NCBI RefSeq assembly: GCF_027946175.1
Contig: NZ_AP026671.1
Span: 1 to 64,000 of the forward strand
DNA: 64,000 nt
Direction: 5' to 3'
Source of the DNA: Nitratiruptor tergarcus DSM 16512
Lineage (GTDB): Bacteria > Campylobacterota > Campylobacteria > Campylobacterales > Nitratiruptoraceae
This document shows positions 16,105-26,107 of this stretch, one piece after another (position 1 is the first letter of the stretch; each line of letters opens with the position of its first letter). The translations under genes and the position numbers were made by a program. The notes under the pieces are model-generated. The model ran no database searches. It saw only the letters and a list, made by a program, of their open reading frames with translations, and was not told the DNA's origin.

Positions 16105-16921
16105 ATTAGAAAAACTTGCATATAGACTCATAAAAAAAGATTATCCTCTTGAGCAGTTTTATGCTCTTTTACAATCGATTTTTGGTTTGACCGAAGATCC
16201 TGAGCTACTCTACCAGACACTTCTTGCACGAGGATTTCCTCTAGCTCAAAAAGATGATCACATTCTTTTAAAAACTGCAAAAACCCCTTTTTTAAAGCAG
16301 GAGTTTGTAGTAGTCGATATTGAAACCAATGGAAGCAAACCTGAGTTTTCACAGATAATTGAGATTGGGGCGATAAAGTTTCAAGGAAGTGAAATTATTG
16401 ATCGTTTTGAAAGTTTTGTCTTTGCTGAAGAGGTACCAGAATATATTACCAAACTAACAGGTATTGAGCTTGATGACCTGGCTCACGCTCCTGGTCAAAA
16501 AGAGGTCTTGCTAGCATTTAAGAAGTTTTTGGGTGATAGCGTATTTGTAGCCCATAATGTCAATTTTGATTACAACTTTATCTCACGAAAATTGGAACAG
16601 TTAGGCTATGAGAAACTAGCAAACAGGAAGCTCTGCTCTATAGATCTTGCAAGAAAAACAATTCAAAGTGAGCGGTATGGTTTAGAGTACCTCAATGAAA
16701 ATCTTGGTATTAATACACTTGTGAGTCACCGCGCCTATGCAGATGCTTTTACAGCATACAAGCTTGTACAAATGGCATTGGAGAAGATTCCAGATGAAAT
16801 TATTACTACTGAAGATCTGATTAAATTTAGCAAAAGTGCAAAAAAGACAAAAAAAGCTACAAAAGCCTCTGAATCAACTTCGCTCCCAGCAGATCTCCCC
16901 AGTTGTTCACAGCAGTCCTGA
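16097..16921 (+). CDS. dnaQ: DnaQ-like 3'-5' exonuclease
   Basis: 274 residues from TTG 16097, overlapping trpF. Exonuclease motifs: ExoI 'FVVVDIETNGSKP' (Asp73, Glu75), ExoII 'VFVAHNVNFDYNFI', ExoIII 'HRAYADAFTAYKL' (His and Asp). An N-terminal ~65-residue helical region is extra compared with E. coli epsilon. The Lys/Ser-rich tail (KKTKKATKASESTSLP) overlaps by 65 bases the convergent symporter gene, so the last ~20 residues are constrained by it. Likely the replicative proofreading subunit or a related repair exonuclease. Confidence 0.85.
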   Translation: MNKLEKLAYRLIKKDYPLEQFYALLQSIFGLTEDPELLYQTLLARGFPLAQKDDHILLKTAKTPFLKQEFVVVDIETNGSKPEFSQIIEIGAIKFQGSEIIDRFESFVFAEEVPEYITKLTGIELDDLAHAPGQKEVLLAFKKFLGDSVFVAHNVNFDYNFISRKLEQLGYEKLANRKLCSIDLARKTIQSERYGLEYLNENLGINTLVSHRAYADAFTAYKLVQMALEKIPDEIITTEDLIKFSKSAKKTKKATKASESTSLPADLPSCSQQS

Positions 16922-18053
16922 ACATATCCAAAAAGCGATCAACTGTAATAATCAGTGCAATTGACTCAACTGGCAGTCCTACGCTATCCAGCACCATCGT
17001 CATCATAATAAGACCTGCTCCAGGAATGCCGGCTGCTCCGATAGAAGCGAATGTAACGGTGATAAAGATAGTAATTTGCTGTGCTAATGTGAGCTCAACT
17101 CCGCTTATATTTGCAATAAACATTACTGCAATCGATTCATACAGTGCCGTGCCATCCATATTGATGGTAGCTCCAAGAGGCAGTACAAATCCTGCTACTT
17201 TTTTACTTACTCCTCCCTTTTCTTCAGCAACTTCAAGACTTACAGGAAGTGTAGCAGAGCTTGAAGCAGTAGAGAATGCTATGAGCGGAGCCTCTTTGAT
17301 CTGTAAAAAATATTTGTAGGGATTAAACCTTCCAATAAAAAAAGCAAGTACAGGTAGTATAAGAAGCGCATGGATTGCAAGGGCAGCTAAAACAGTAAGC
17401 ACATAGCTATAGAGATTGAATATAGGATCTAATCCATTTTTTGCAACAGTTGCAGCGATGAGAGAAAAAACACCTATTGGGGTTAAAGTGATTATCCATT
17501 TTGCAAGGACCATCATTGCATCATTGACACTATCAAAGAAGTTGTACAAAGTTGTGCGCTTTTGCTCTGTTATAAAGAGTGCTCCTACTGCAAAGAGGAT
17601 TGTAAAAAAGATAATGGGTAAAATCGCACCTTTACTGAGAGCTGTAAAAATATTTGCTGGGATAAAAGAGAGTAAAAAGTCGTTAATACTTAGATCTTTG
17701 TGTTCTACCGAGAAATTTGAAGGTAGTTGCAGCAGATGCTTTCCCGCTCCTGGATTAAAGAGATGAAAGATAAAAAGCCCTAAAATTACCGCTAATGCAG
17801 TGGTTGTAAGATAGTATGCAAAGGCTTTGATTCCGATAGATTTGAGCTCCTCTTTGCCACTGAGAGAAGTTATTGCAATAAAAATTGAAGCAAATACAAG
17901 AGGAATGATGAGCATTTTTAAAAGCTTGAGATAGATATCGCCAATGACTTTGAGATCTAGCGAGAGTACAGGAAAAAAGTAGCCAAAAGCGATACCGGCA
18001 AAAATTGCAGCAATAGTGAGGTTCTCTACATTTAAAAGCTTTTTATGAGCCAT
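16857..18053 (-). CDS. Sodium/proton:dicarboxylate (or glutamate) symporter, DAACS family
   Basis: 398 residues, about eight membrane segments plus two re-entrant loops. Family hallmarks are clear: the serine-rich hairpin 'AFSTASSSATLPVSLE', the 'NMDGTALYESIAVMFIA' segment and the 'DRFLDMFRTAVNNWGD' motif near the C-terminus that holds substrate and Na+. Imports C4-dicarboxylates or acidic amino acids. It follows, with a 22-base overlap, the deformylase-like membrane protein. Substrate cannot be decided from the sequence. Confidence 0.9.
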   Translation of the reverse strand: MAHKKLLNVENLTIAAIFAGIAFGYFFPVLSLDLKVIGDIYLKLLKMLIIPLVFASIFIAITSLSGKEELKSIGIKAFAYYLTTTALAVILGLFIFHLFNPGAGKHLLQLPSNFSVEHKDLSINDFLLSFIPANIFTALSKGAILPIIFFTILFAVGALFITEQKRTTLYNFFDSVNDAMMVLAKWIITLTPIGVFSLIAATVAKNGLDPIFNLYSYVLTVLAALAIHALLILPVLAFFIGRFNPYKYFLQIKEAPLIAFSTASSSATLPVSLEVAEEKGGVSKKVAGFVLPLGATINMDGTALYESIAVMFIANISGVELTLAQQITIFITVTFASIGAAGIPGAGLIMMTMVLDSVGLPVESIALIITVDRFLDMFRTAVNNWGDLLGAKLIQRLL

Positions 18054-18823
18054 GATCCTCCATAGAGCACTACAATAACAGCCAAATAGATTGCACTGGT
18101 ACCAAATACATTGGCCCCTTGACAGGATGTACAGTTTTTATATTTTGTTGTCTCATATTTTGCATAGAGCGCATAAAAAATAAGCCATGCAAATTCAAGT
18201 ATAAAAAGAGGGGTATTGTACGAGAGAACAAACTTTGCAAAGTTTGCAAAAAGTGCAAATATAAGTAAAACAAAGTGGCTAACTAGAAAGAGACGCAAAG
18301 CTGTAAGGATCTTATCTTTGACAAAAGAGGTAGGGCATGTATCACCGTAGCTGCCATACTCTTTAAAAAACTTTTTTTGCTCCTTTTTTGAGAGCTTATC
18401 AAACAGATAACCACCAAATATCATGTCGATTTTTCGCTGCAAAAGTACGGCTTCATCATCTTTCGCAGTATAAAATTTTTGATTTCCCTCTCTATCTTCA
18501 TACATGATTTTTATAACAGGGTAGCGATTAACGGTTACTTCTATGTTTGGTAAACTCTCATCACTCTCGGTTGAAGCAAAGTATTTTCCTTCTTTGCCAT
18601 AAATGACAGGATTTATCATCACTTCATAATCATCATCTTTTTTGAGCACTATTATTCTTAGAGGTATGCCAATTTGTATAGCTGCAAGTGCTTGGAGACT
18701 GTTTTCTTCAATTGTCTTTTTCATCTCATCAATAATCTGCACAAGATTTGGATCTTTGAAATCTCTTATTAGCCCAGAAATTTGTAAAAGCGTATGATCA
18801 GGATAGGTGAGAATTTCTGCCAT
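18032..18823 (-). CDS. Degenerate peptide deformylase fused to a membrane domain
   Basis: 263 residues. Residues 1-150 align by eye with peptide deformylase, but every catalytic motif is altered: GxGLAAxQ is 'LQALAAIQIGIP' (43-54); EGCLSxP is 'ESDESLP' (86-92), with Asp88 for the metal-binding Cys; and QHExDH is 'QRKIDM' (129-134), with Arg, Lys and Met replacing His, Glu and His. 'GGYLFDKLSKKEQKK' keeps the fold's end. Residues about 170-263 have three hydrophobic segments and a Cys-x-x-Cys (231, 234). No deformylase activity is expected; a sensor or scaffold role is speculative. Coupled to the symporter gene. Confidence 0.75.
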   Translation of the reverse strand: MAEILTYPDHTLLQISGLIRDFKDPNLVQIIDEMKKTIEENSLQALAAIQIGIPLRIIVLKKDDDYEVMINPVIYGKEGKYFASTESDESLPNIEVTVNRYPVIKIMYEDREGNQKFYTAKDDEAVLLQRKIDMIFGGYLFDKLSKKEQKKFFKEYGSYGDTCPTSFVKDKILTALRLFLVSHFVLLIFALFANFAKFVLSYNTPLFILEFAWLIFYALYAKYETTKYKNCTSCQGANVFGTSAIYLAVIVVLYGGSWLIKSF

Positions 18824-18840
18824 TAAAACCCTTTGAGTAT

Positions 18841-18863
18841 AAGGGGCAAAAGCCCCTTTTTTT
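18841..18863. terminator. GC-rich hairpin between deformylase-like and 58-aa genes
   Basis: AAGGGGC (18841-18847), loop AAAA, GCCCCTT (18852-18858), then a T-run to 18863. The T-run suits plus-strand termination, yet both flanking genes are on the minus strand. There it follows the 58-residue gene's stop immediately and would end that transcript without a U-run. Confidence 0.5.
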
Positions 18864-19038
18864 AGTGGTGAGATTTAGAAACGACTGCGAGCATTTTGAG
18901 GTTAATAACGATGAATCTAATGAACTGCCAAATTTTGCACGTTCTAAGAAATTTTTGAAAAGGCCCTGGAATCAATGTTCCATACGTCTTACCATCATAA
19001 GGTTTGATGTTTTTTTGAATCTCTTTAAAATCTGCCAT
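18862..19038 (-). CDS. 58-residue conserved-looking protein beside the SQR-like gene
   Basis: Starts MADFKEIQKNIKPYDGKTYG with ribosome site AAGGAGAAA on the minus strand, 12 bases after the SQR-like gene's stop. Contains 'LIPGPFQKFLRTCKIWQF' and a hydrophobic C-terminal half 'IRFIVINLKMLAVVSKSHH', which could be a membrane-associated helix. Composition and ribosome site support a real gene. I do not recognise the family. Position suggests it helps the SQR-like enzyme, for example in membrane attachment (inference). Confidence 0.7.
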   Translation of the reverse strand: MADFKEIQKNIKPYDGKTYGTLIPGPFQKFLRTCKIWQFIRFIVINLKMLAVVSKSHH

Positions 19039-19050
19039 AATTTCTCCTTT

Positions 19051-20526
19051 TTATTCAGGGATGAGTGTCCATCCAGGTTTGAGCTGCGCCTTCCACATAA
19101 ACATATAGTGGAGGATATGTTTGATCCAGTGTCCTGCAAGACCGATTTCACCAAAAGTGTAGTCTGGATCACGACCAGTTCCTGGGAATCTGTCATAATC
19201 AGGTACAACAGGATAAACGGTCAATGCTACTGCAGAACCATTCATGAGGCTCTTTCCAGTTGAAGCAACACACGCCGCACCCATCTCTGCCATAGAGGCA
19301 TGGTGACCTTTCTCTTTTACCTCTTCGAGGCTATATTTGCCGTTAATTACCTCTGTGATAGTTTGCGCAACAGTTTTACCAATAATTCCTGAAGGCATAC
19401 CTGTTCTTGGAGGTGCTGGTGTGATTGGCGTGCCATTTACAGATTTTGCTGGTTTACTAATTGGATGAGGCGGTGCAAATGCGATACCTACTGCAAACAT
19501 ATTGAGGTAATCTGGGTTTTGATAATATTTTGGCCAGTCACTTGCTTTCCACTCTTCAAACGGTTTTGGAGTGTAGTCTGCATCTACCTTCATGAAACCA
19601 TTTGGTGCGAAAACTTTATCAGTGATGTCATTACCAGCTTTGTCGTATGCTTTTAGACCTACACCACTAAATGGAGGAATAAGCATTGCAAAATCAAATG
19701 TCTCTTCTCCTTCTGTTCCATCGAGAAGTTCATATTGCAGTTTTCCTTTTTGTACCTCTTTGACATGTGCTCCAGTGATCCAGTCAACGCCACGCTCTGC
19801 AAAGAGTGACTCAGCTAAAACTTTAGAGCTAACAATATGTCCACCCCATTTGATATGAAGACCTGCAACACCAAAGTCTCCGAGGAACTGCTCGTTAGAG
19901 ATCCACTTGATTTCTGCTTTATCTCTTACGCCTGCTTCTCGAAGCTCATGCTCGATGTTGAAGATATATTCAAATGCAGCTCCCTGACATGTACACATAC
20001 CGTGTCCAGTACCGATGAGGAATTTTACTTTTTCCCCTTTTTTCATACGCTCAATTGCATTTTGAAAATGGGTATTTGCTTCTGCCGCATGGAGATATGT
20101 ACAGACTGAGAGTGAATTACCTTCGTCTGGTCCAAGTCCCGGAGTTGCAGCGAAGTTGAGCTTTGGACCTGTGGCATTGATAAGGTAGTCATACTCTACC
20201 TCTTCAGTCTGTCCAGCTTTGTTTGGATCGGTATATTCGATTGTAACGTAAGGTCTGTCACTTCCCTCTTTTCCTTCTGGATGGATAGAGACAGCTTTAG
20301 CTTGTTTAAAATCGATTCCAGCTTTTTGATAGACTGGCGCAAGCTCAAATACAACATCTTCTGGTGCCATTTCACCAACACCAACCCAGATGTTTGATGG
20401 AATCCAGTTCCATTTACTGTTTGGAGAGACAACTACTACTTCATGTTTGTCTCCAAGCCAGTGTTTAGCAAAAGTAGCAGCAGTATGTCCAGAAACACCT
20501 GCTCCTAACACAACAATTCTTGCCAT
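19051..20526 (-). CDS. FAD-dependent sulfide:quinone oxidoreductase-like protein
   Basis: 491 residues. N-terminal FAD-binding 'IVVLGAGVSGHTAA' (Gly8/10/13); second half of the fold 'YDYLINATGPKLNF' near 113-125; 'FLIGTGHGMCTCQGAAFEY' near 169-187 with a Cys-x-Cys; 'GMPSGIIGKTVAQTITEVI' near 395. The C-terminus is aromatic and may touch the membrane. The overall pattern fits SQR/flavocytochrome-c-type enzymes, longer than type I SQR (about 430). Probably oxidises sulfide and passes electrons to quinone, but another sulfur substrate is possible. Co-transcribed with the 58-residue protein. Confidence 0.78.
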   Translation of the reverse strand: MARIVVLGAGVSGHTAATFAKHWLGDKHEVVVVSPNSKWNWIPSNIWVGVGEMAPEDVVFELAPVYQKAGIDFKQAKAVSIHPEGKEGSDRPYVTIEYTDPNKAGQTEEVEYDYLINATGPKLNFAATPGLGPDEGNSLSVCTYLHAAEANTHFQNAIERMKKGEKVKFLIGTGHGMCTCQGAAFEYIFNIEHELREAGVRDKAEIKWISNEQFLGDFGVAGLHIKWGGHIVSSKVLAESLFAERGVDWITGAHVKEVQKGKLQYELLDGTEGEETFDFAMLIPPFSGVGLKAYDKAGNDITDKVFAPNGFMKVDADYTPKPFEEWKASDWPKYYQNPDYLNMFAVGIAFAPPHPISKPAKSVNGTPITPAPPRTGMPSGIIGKTVAQTITEVINGKYSLEEVKEKGHHASMAEMGAACVASTGKSLMNGSAVALTVYPVVPDYDRFPGTGRDPDYTFGEIGLAGHWIKHILHYMFMWKAQLKPGWTLIPE

Positions 20527-20558
20527 ATTCTGCCCCTTTATAAAAATTGGTACGAGGT

Positions 20559-20564
20559 ATTATA
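20559..20564 (-). promoter_or_regulatory. -10 box of the SQR-like gene
   Basis: The minus strand reads TATAAT here, 33-38 bases upstream of the ATG, with AAAGGGG ribosome site between. The neighbouring 155-base gap is very AT-rich and also holds a widely spaced inverted repeat AATAATGTAA (20598-20607) / TTACATTATT (20677-20686), which ends in the carbonic anhydrase gene. Confidence 0.5.
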
Positions 20565-20681
20565 GTCCTTTTGTGTTTAAAAAAAAATTATAAAAAAAAT
20601 AATGTAAGTAAAAAATTATTTGAAATTTTAAGGATTATAACTCCACCTTAATATAGTAATAATTTGAAGTTATATTTTACA

Positions 20682-21218
20682 TTATTGAATAAAATCGATA
20701 TACTCATTTTTAAATGCAACATACCTTTTTGCACTTGCGTAAAGCTCTTGTACCTCTTTGTCTGTCAGTTCTCTTACCACTTTTGCTGGAGTTCCTAAAA
20801 TGAGGCTTCTTGGAGGAAATTTTTTTCCGCCAGTAACCAGTGCTCCTGCTCCTACGATCGACTCTTTTCCTATGACGGCTCCATCGAGTATGGTGGAGTT
20901 CATCCCAATGAGACATGCATCTTCAATAATGCATCCATGCAGCATCACTCTATGCCCTACTGTTACATCGTTGCCTATGATAGTAGGATAGCCATCGCTC
21001 ATATCAGGCTTTTTATAATGGGTGACATGAATCATACTTAAGTCTTGAATATTTGTACGATCTCCTATTTTGATGTAGTGTACATCACCGCGTATAACGC
21101 ATCCAAACCATATGGAGCTCTCTTTTCCAATTTCCACATTTCCTACTACTGTTGCATCTGGAGCGACCCATGCATTTTGACCAATTGTTGGAAACCACTC
21201 TTTATAGCGTAAAAGCAT
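20682..21218 (-). CDS. Gamma-class carbonic anhydrase-like hexapeptide protein
   Basis: 178 residues made of left-handed beta-helix repeats: 'AWVAPDATVVGNVEIGKES', 'SIWFGCVIRGDVHYIKIGDR', 'IQDLSMIHVTHYKK', 'TVGHRVMLHGCIIED'. The three metal-binding His (in 'IHVTH', 'VGHRVMLHG') are kept, as in YrdA/Cam. Carbonic anhydrase activity is plausible but unproven in many such proteins. Start and ppk stop share one base (TAATG), so it is coupled to ppk. Confidence 0.88.
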   Translation of the reverse strand: MLLRYKEWFPTIGQNAWVAPDATVVGNVEIGKESSIWFGCVIRGDVHYIKIGDRTNIQDLSMIHVTHYKKPDMSDGYPTIIGNDVTVGHRVMLHGCIIEDACLIGMNSTILDGAVIGKESIVGAGALVTGGKKFPPRSLILGTPAKVVRELTDKEVQELYASAKRYVAFKNEYIDFIQ

Positions 21219-23311
21219 TAACTCTCCTTCAAAAGTCTCTTTGCAAGTCTTTTTGCTTTGCTTGTTGTATTTTTTTGGTGGGATGTATGGAGGAGTTTTG
21301 CATACTCTTCCATTAAAAGTTGGGAGTTGATTTTTGGTTTCCCCTCTTCAGGGTGAAGTTTAATGTAGTTGCCATCTGGAAGAAGTATTCTTGCTTTGAC
21401 ATTATCTTTGAGCTGAATTTGCAAGATCTCTAATAATCTTTCAGCGATATTCTTATCAAATATTGGCGTCATGAGCTCTATGCGGCGCTCAAGATTTCTT
21501 GGCATCCAATCTGCACTAGAGATATAGATTTGAGGAGAAGAGTGTTTGAAGTAAAAGATTCTTGCATGCTCAAGATACTTTCCTACTATAGATATAACAC
21601 GAATATTCTCACTTACTCCTTCAATTCCAGGGCGCAGGCAGCAGATACCTCTGATAATGAGATCAATTTTTACACCTGCTTGACTTGCTTTATAAAGAGC
21701 AAGTATTACATCAGGATCTACGAGTGAGTTCATTTTTGCAATTATATGTCCCTCACTCCCTTTTTTAGCCTCCTCATCAATCATTTGTAAGAGTTTAGGC
21801 TTTATTTGAAAAGGTGACATATAGAGGGTTTTGAGTTTTGTCTTTTTGCTAAATCCTGTAAGAAAGTGGAAAAAACGGGTAGCATCTGCAGTAATATCTT
21901 TATCAGCTGTAAAGAGACTCACATCAGTATAAATTTTTGCTGTACTTGGATTGTAGTTACCAGTAGCAAGATGCACATACTGTTTGAGTCTGTCACCATC
22001 TTTTTTTATTACTTGTGCGATTTTTGCATGAACCTTAAATCCTGGTATGCCAAATATTACGTGTGCACCTGCTTTTTCAAGCTCTTTTGCCCAGATGAGG
22101 TTGTTTTCTTCATCGAATCTTGCTTTAAGCTCTACCATGGCAGTAACCTGTTTGCCAGATTCTGCTGCATTAATGAGAGCTTTGACAATAGGGGAGTTTT
22201 TACCAACTCTATAAAGAGTCATGCGAATAGCTAGTACATCAGGATCCTTGCTTGCTTCTTTGATAAAGCGCACTACAGGATCAAAACTCTCATAAGGGTG
22301 GTAGAGCATAACATTTTCATGCTCAATTATATGAAATACTGGCTCATTTGTATCAAATGGGGGAAGAATCTTTGGTGTATATGGCTCAAAGAGGAGATGA
22401 GGAAAGTTTTTATTTGATACAATTTCCCAGAGTGCTCCAAGATTAATAGGAATATTGTAGCGATAGATATCACCTTGTTCTATATATATATGCTCTTTGA
22501 GAAAATTAATAAGATCCTCTTCTGCATTTGCGCCAATCTCAAGTCGTACTATCTCTCCTCTTCTACGAAGCTTGAGTCCCTCTTCAAGGAGCTCCATAAA
22601 ATCGTCTGCCTCTTCCTCTTCTATCTCAATATCTGCATTGCGTGTAACACGGAATGGGGCAGAAGCTAAGATTGTATAACCTGGGAAGAGAGATTCTAAA
22701 TGCGCTTGGACGATGGACTCAATAGGAATATATGTGTTTTCTATTTGAACAAAACGAGGAAGAACACGGGGAATACGTACTAATCCGTATTTAATGTCAT
22801 TAGGATTGTTTGTATCACTCAGCTTCAATGCAAGTGCAAAACTAAGATTATTAAGATGAGGGAATGGGTGTGTGGCATCTACTGCGATAGGGACAATAAC
22901 GGGATAGAGATTTGTATGGAAATACTCATTAATTTTTCTTTTTGTTTGTGCATCAAGATCTTCATAGTTAACAAGCCTTAATCCTTCATGAGATAGTTGT
23001 TCGATAATTTCAAAAAATGTCTTTTCAAGCTCTTTTTTTTCGGCGTGGAGATACTCTCTTATGGCTCGTAGTTGTTCAAGAGGTGTCATTTTGTCTGGTC
23101 CAGTAACACGTATGCGGTATTTAAAGAGCTTTTTGAGTCCTGCAACGCGTATCATATAAAACTCATCGAGATTGGTGCCATATATAGCGATGAATTTAAG
23201 ACGTTCTAAAAGTGGATTGCTTGTATCTTGTGCCTCTTCAAGAACGCGCGTGTTAAATTTGAGCCATGAGAGCTCTCTATTAATGTAGAGTTTTGGATCT
23301 TTGAGATTCAT
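21218..23311 (-). CDS. ppk1: Polyphosphate kinase 1
   Basis: 697 residues, standard length. N-terminal '[19 protein letters not shown]'; '[17 protein letters not shown]'; '[16 protein letters not shown]'; phosphohistidine region '[20 protein letters not shown]'; second catalytic His in '[20 protein letters not shown]'. Makes polyphosphate from ATP. Followed by the gamma carbonic anhydrase gene. Confidence 0.96.
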   Translation of the reverse strand: MNLKDPKLYINRELSWLKFNTRVLEEAQDTSNPLLERLKFIAIYGTNLDEFYMIRVAGLKKLFKYRIRVTGPDKMTPLEQLRAIREYLHAEKKELEKTFFEIIEQLSHEGLRLVNYEDLDAQTKRKINEYFHTNLYPVIVPIAVDATHPFPHLNNLSFALALKLSDTNNPNDIKYGLVRIPRVLPRFVQIENTYIPIESIVQAHLESLFPGYTILASAPFRVTRNADIEIEEEEADDFMELLEEGLKLRRRGEIVRLEIGANAEEDLINFLKEHIYIEQGDIYRYNIPINLGALWEIVSNKNFPHLLFEPYTPKILPPFDTNEPVFHIIEHENVMLYHPYESFDPVVRFIKEASKDPDVLAIRMTLYRVGKNSPIVKALINAAESGKQVTAMVELKARFDEENNLIWAKELEKAGAHVIFGIPGFKVHAKIAQVIKKDGDRLKQYVHLATGNYNPSTAKIYTDVSLFTADKDITADATRFFHFLTGFSKKTKLKTLYMSPFQIKPKLLQMIDEEAKKGSEGHIIAKMNSLVDPDVILALYKASQAGVKIDLIIRGICCLRPGIEGVSENIRVISIVGKYLEHARIFYFKHSSPQIYISSADWMPRNLERRIELMTPIFDKNIAERLLEILQIQLKDNVKARILLPDGNYIKLHPEEGKPKINSQLLMEEYAKLLHTSHQKNTTSKAKRLAKRLLKES

Positions 23312-23379
23312 ACACCACCTTTTACTGTTATAAGAAAAATTTTAACAAATGTTGACTAAAATCAACCAAAAGGGGTTAT

Positions 23380-24015
23380 ATGCATATAAAAAAATTTATA
23401 GATAATTATCAAGAATTTAAAAAAATTCATTTTAAAAAATATGAAAAGCTCTTTGAAGAGCTTGCTTTAAAGGGACAGAGCCCAAAAACACTTTTCATAG
23501 GATGCAGCGACTCACGCGTTGTTCCAGATCTAATTACGGGAGCAAAGCCAGGAGATCTCTTTGTCTTTCGCAACATTGGCAATTTTGTTCCTCCATTTAA
23601 ACCCGATAACGATTTTCATGCAACAGCGAGTGCGATTGAGTATGCTGTGAGTGTGTTAGAGGTAAGAGATATTATTATTTGTGGGCATAGTCACTGTGGA
23701 GCTTGCGAGAGTCTCTATAAAGAGATCCCGCAAAATATTGAGCTCATACATATTAAAAAATGGCTTGAGATTGGAGAGCCTGCAAAAGAGATTGCGATTG
23801 ATACTGTTGGCACCGAAGATAATGAGCTTTTGTTGCGTACTACAGAAAAGGCTTCAATTTTGGTGCAACTTCAAAATCTTCTTACCTATCCTGCTGTAAA
23901 AGAGAGGGTAGAAGCGGATAAACTCTTCTTGCATGGATGGTACTATAAAATTGAATCTGGCGAAATTGAGTATTTTGATGAGGAAGAGGGGGATTTCAAG
24001 CCTATAGAGCCTTGA
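23380..24015 (+). CDS. can: Beta-class carbonic anhydrase
   Basis: 211 residues. Zn ligands and catalytic dyad: '[13 protein letters not shown]' (Cys42, Asp44, Arg46) and '[10 protein letters not shown]' (His103, Cys106). Hydrates CO2 to bicarbonate, useful for autotrophic carbon supply. Divergent from ppk1 and convergent with uvrB, whose end it overlaps by 14 bases. Confidence 0.95.
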   Translation: MHIKKFIDNYQEFKKIHFKKYEKLFEELALKGQSPKTLFIGCSDSRVVPDLITGAKPGDLFVFRNIGNFVPPFKPDNDFHATASAIEYAVSVLEVRDIIICGHSHCGACESLYKEIPQNIELIHIKKWLEIGEPAKEIAIDTVGTEDNELLLRTTEKASILVQLQNLLTYPAVKERVEADKLFLHGWYYKIESGEIEYFDEEEGDFKPIEP

Positions 24016-26032
24016 TTTTTTCAATTTCGTCTCTGAGTCTTGCTGCCTCCTCAAACTCAAGTTTTTGTGCTGCTTCATGCATAGCCTTACGCAGCTCTTT
24101 GATGATTTTCTCTTTTTCACTTGGTGGAATTTTCTCCATCTTTTTTTTGCGCTCATAGAGTTTATCGAGATCTTCGCTTTTGAGATTTTCATCGAGGCGT
24201 CGTTTGACTGTTTTTGGTGTAATGCCGTGTGCTTTATTGTATGCTTCTTGCTTTTTGCGCCGCTCAAGTGTGGTTTTTATAGCGCGATACATTGAGCCTG
24301 TTATTTTCTCTTTTACCTGCTCAAGATCTTCTGAATTTTGCAGTTCTTGATACTCTTCAATTTTATCTGCAAACATAATGACTCTCCCACTTGCATTTCT
24401 TGCTGCTCGTCCCATTGTCTGAATGAGGCTTGTCTCACTTCTTAAAAAGCCCTCTTTATCTGCATCAAGCACTGCTACGAGGCTTACTTCTGGCAGATCA
24501 AGCCCTTCTCGCAAGAGGTTGATACCCACAAGAATATCAAACTCTCCTCTACGCAAACCTCGGATAAGCTGGTTTCGCTCGATTGCATCAATTTCAGAGT
24601 GCATATAGCGCACTTTGAGCCCTAAATCTGCATAGTATTTAGTTAAGTCTTCAGCCATCTTTTTTGTAAGGGTTGTTACAAGTACTCTGTTTCCTTTTTC
24701 GATCTCCTTTTTTGCTTCATCATGCAAAATTTCTACTTGCCTGCTGCTTGGAGCTAGAGCAATGAGAGGATCGAGAAGGCCCGTTGGGCGAATAATCTGC
24801 TCGGCTACTACACTGGAGAGCTCAAGCTCCAACTCTCCTGGGGTTGCTGAAACAAAGAGATAGTGAGGCGCTTTATTGATAAACTCTTCAAATTTAAGTG
24901 GACGGTTATCAAGAGCGCTAGGGAGTCTAAATCCATACTCTACAAGCACCTCTTTGCGGCTCCTGTCTCCCGCATACATCCCACGAAATTGGGGAAGGCT
25001 TACATGGGACTCATCTACTATTATGAGATAGGGCTTGCCCATTGCTTCAAAGTAGTCAAGAAGTGAATAGGGCGTTTCGCCAGGTTTTTTGCCAGTGAGG
25101 TGGCGCGAGTAGTTTTCAATACCTTTACATGTTCCTGTGGTCTCAAGCATCTCTAGATCAAATTCAGTGCGCTGTTTGAGACGCTGATACTCTACAAGTT
25201 TATTCTCTTTATAAAAGTAGTCCAAGCGCTCTTCAAGCTCCTTTTCAATCGATTTAATCGCTTCAGTGAGGCGGTTTTGTCCTACGATAAATTGGCTTGC
25301 TGAGTAGAGGGTAAAAGAGTCTCTATCAGCTAGTTTCTTGTTTGTGAGGGGATCGAAGATATATATTGATTCAATCTCATCTCCAAAAAACTCGATTCTC
25401 ACAGCCTCCTCTTCAAAGTATGCTGGATATACATCTATCACATCTCCGCTTACGCGAAAATCTCCTCTATCAAAAAATTTATCATTGCGTTTATATCCCA
25501 TCTCTAAAAGACGCAAGAGTAGCTCTCTTTGGCCAATCTCGTTTCCCACTTCAAACTTAAAGACCATTTTTCTATATTCATGAGGGTTACCAAGTCCGTA
25601 GTTTGCACTTACTGATGCTACTACTATCACATCTTCATACTCCAAAAGGCTAGCTGTAGCACTGAGACGCAAACGCTCTAGCTCATCGTTGATGGAGCTA
25701 TCTTTTTCAATGAAGAGATCTTGTCTTGGGAGGTAGGCTTCTGGTTGGTAGTAGTCGTAGTAGCTGATGAAATACTCTACATGGTTTTTTGGGAAAAATC
25801 CTTTGAATTCACTATAAAGCTGTGCTGCTAAGGTTTTATTGTGTGTCATGATAAGAGTTGGTATTTGTAGATTTTCAATAATCTTTGCCATTGTATATGT
25901 CTTACCGCTTCCTGTGACTCCCAAAAGTGTTTGGTAGCGGTTGCCCTCTTTAATAGAGAGTGTAAGTTTTTCTATTGCTTTTGGTTGATCTCCAGCTGGA
26001 GAGAAGTCAGTGACCATCTTAAATTTTGCCAA
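24002..26032 (-). CDS. uvrB: Excinuclease ABC subunit B
   Basis: 676 residues. Walker A '[16 protein letters not shown]'; beta-hairpin region '[20 protein letters not shown]'; '[12 protein letters not shown]' (Walker B); helicase motifs '[13 protein letters not shown]' and '[15 protein letters not shown]'; C-terminal UVR domain '[24 protein letters not shown]'. Damage-verifying helicase of nucleotide excision repair. Complete. Confidence 0.98.
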   Translation of the reverse strand: MAKFKMVTDFSPAGDQPKAIEKLTLSIKEGNRYQTLLGVTGSGKTYTMAKIIENLQIPTLIMTHNKTLAAQLYSEFKGFFPKNHVEYFISYYDYYQPEAYLPRQDLFIEKDSSINDELERLRLSATASLLEYEDVIVVASVSANYGLGNPHEYRKMVFKFEVGNEIGQRELLLRLLEMGYKRNDKFFDRGDFRVSGDVIDVYPAYFEEEAVRIEFFGDEIESIYIFDPLTNKKLADRDSFTLYSASQFIVGQNRLTEAIKSIEKELEERLDYFYKENKLVEYQRLKQRTEFDLEMLETTGTCKGIENYSRHLTGKKPGETPYSLLDYFEAMGKPYLIIVDESHVSLPQFRGMYAGDRSRKEVLVEYGFRLPSALDNRPLKFEEFINKAPHYLFVSATPGELELELSSVVAEQIIRPTGLLDPLIALAPSSRQVEILHDEAKKEIEKGNRVLVTTLTKKMAEDLTKYYADLGLKVRYMHSEIDAIERNQLIRGLRRGEFDILVGINLLREGLDLPEVSLVAVLDADKEGFLRSETSLIQTMGRAARNASGRVIMFADKIEEYQELQNSEDLEQVKEKITGSMYRAIKTTLERRKKQEAYNKAHGITPKTVKRRLDENLKSEDLDKLYERKKKMEKIPPSEKEKIIKELRKAMHEAAQKLEFEEAARLRDEIEKIKAL

Positions 26033-26059
26033 TTTTAAAACCTCTTTTAGTAATTTTTG

Positions 26060-26070
26060 CTACAATTATA
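26060..26070. promoter_or_regulatory. Overlapping divergent -10 boxes, uvrB / coiled-coil gene
   Basis: Plus strand TACAAT (26061-26066) and minus strand TATAAT (26065-26070) overlap in the 75-base divergent gap. Either polymerase would exclude the other, linking uvrB and the small-gene operon. Confidence 0.45.
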
Positions 26071-26107
26071 CAAAAATTAAACAAAACTTAAAAGACAAAG
26101 AGGCTTA

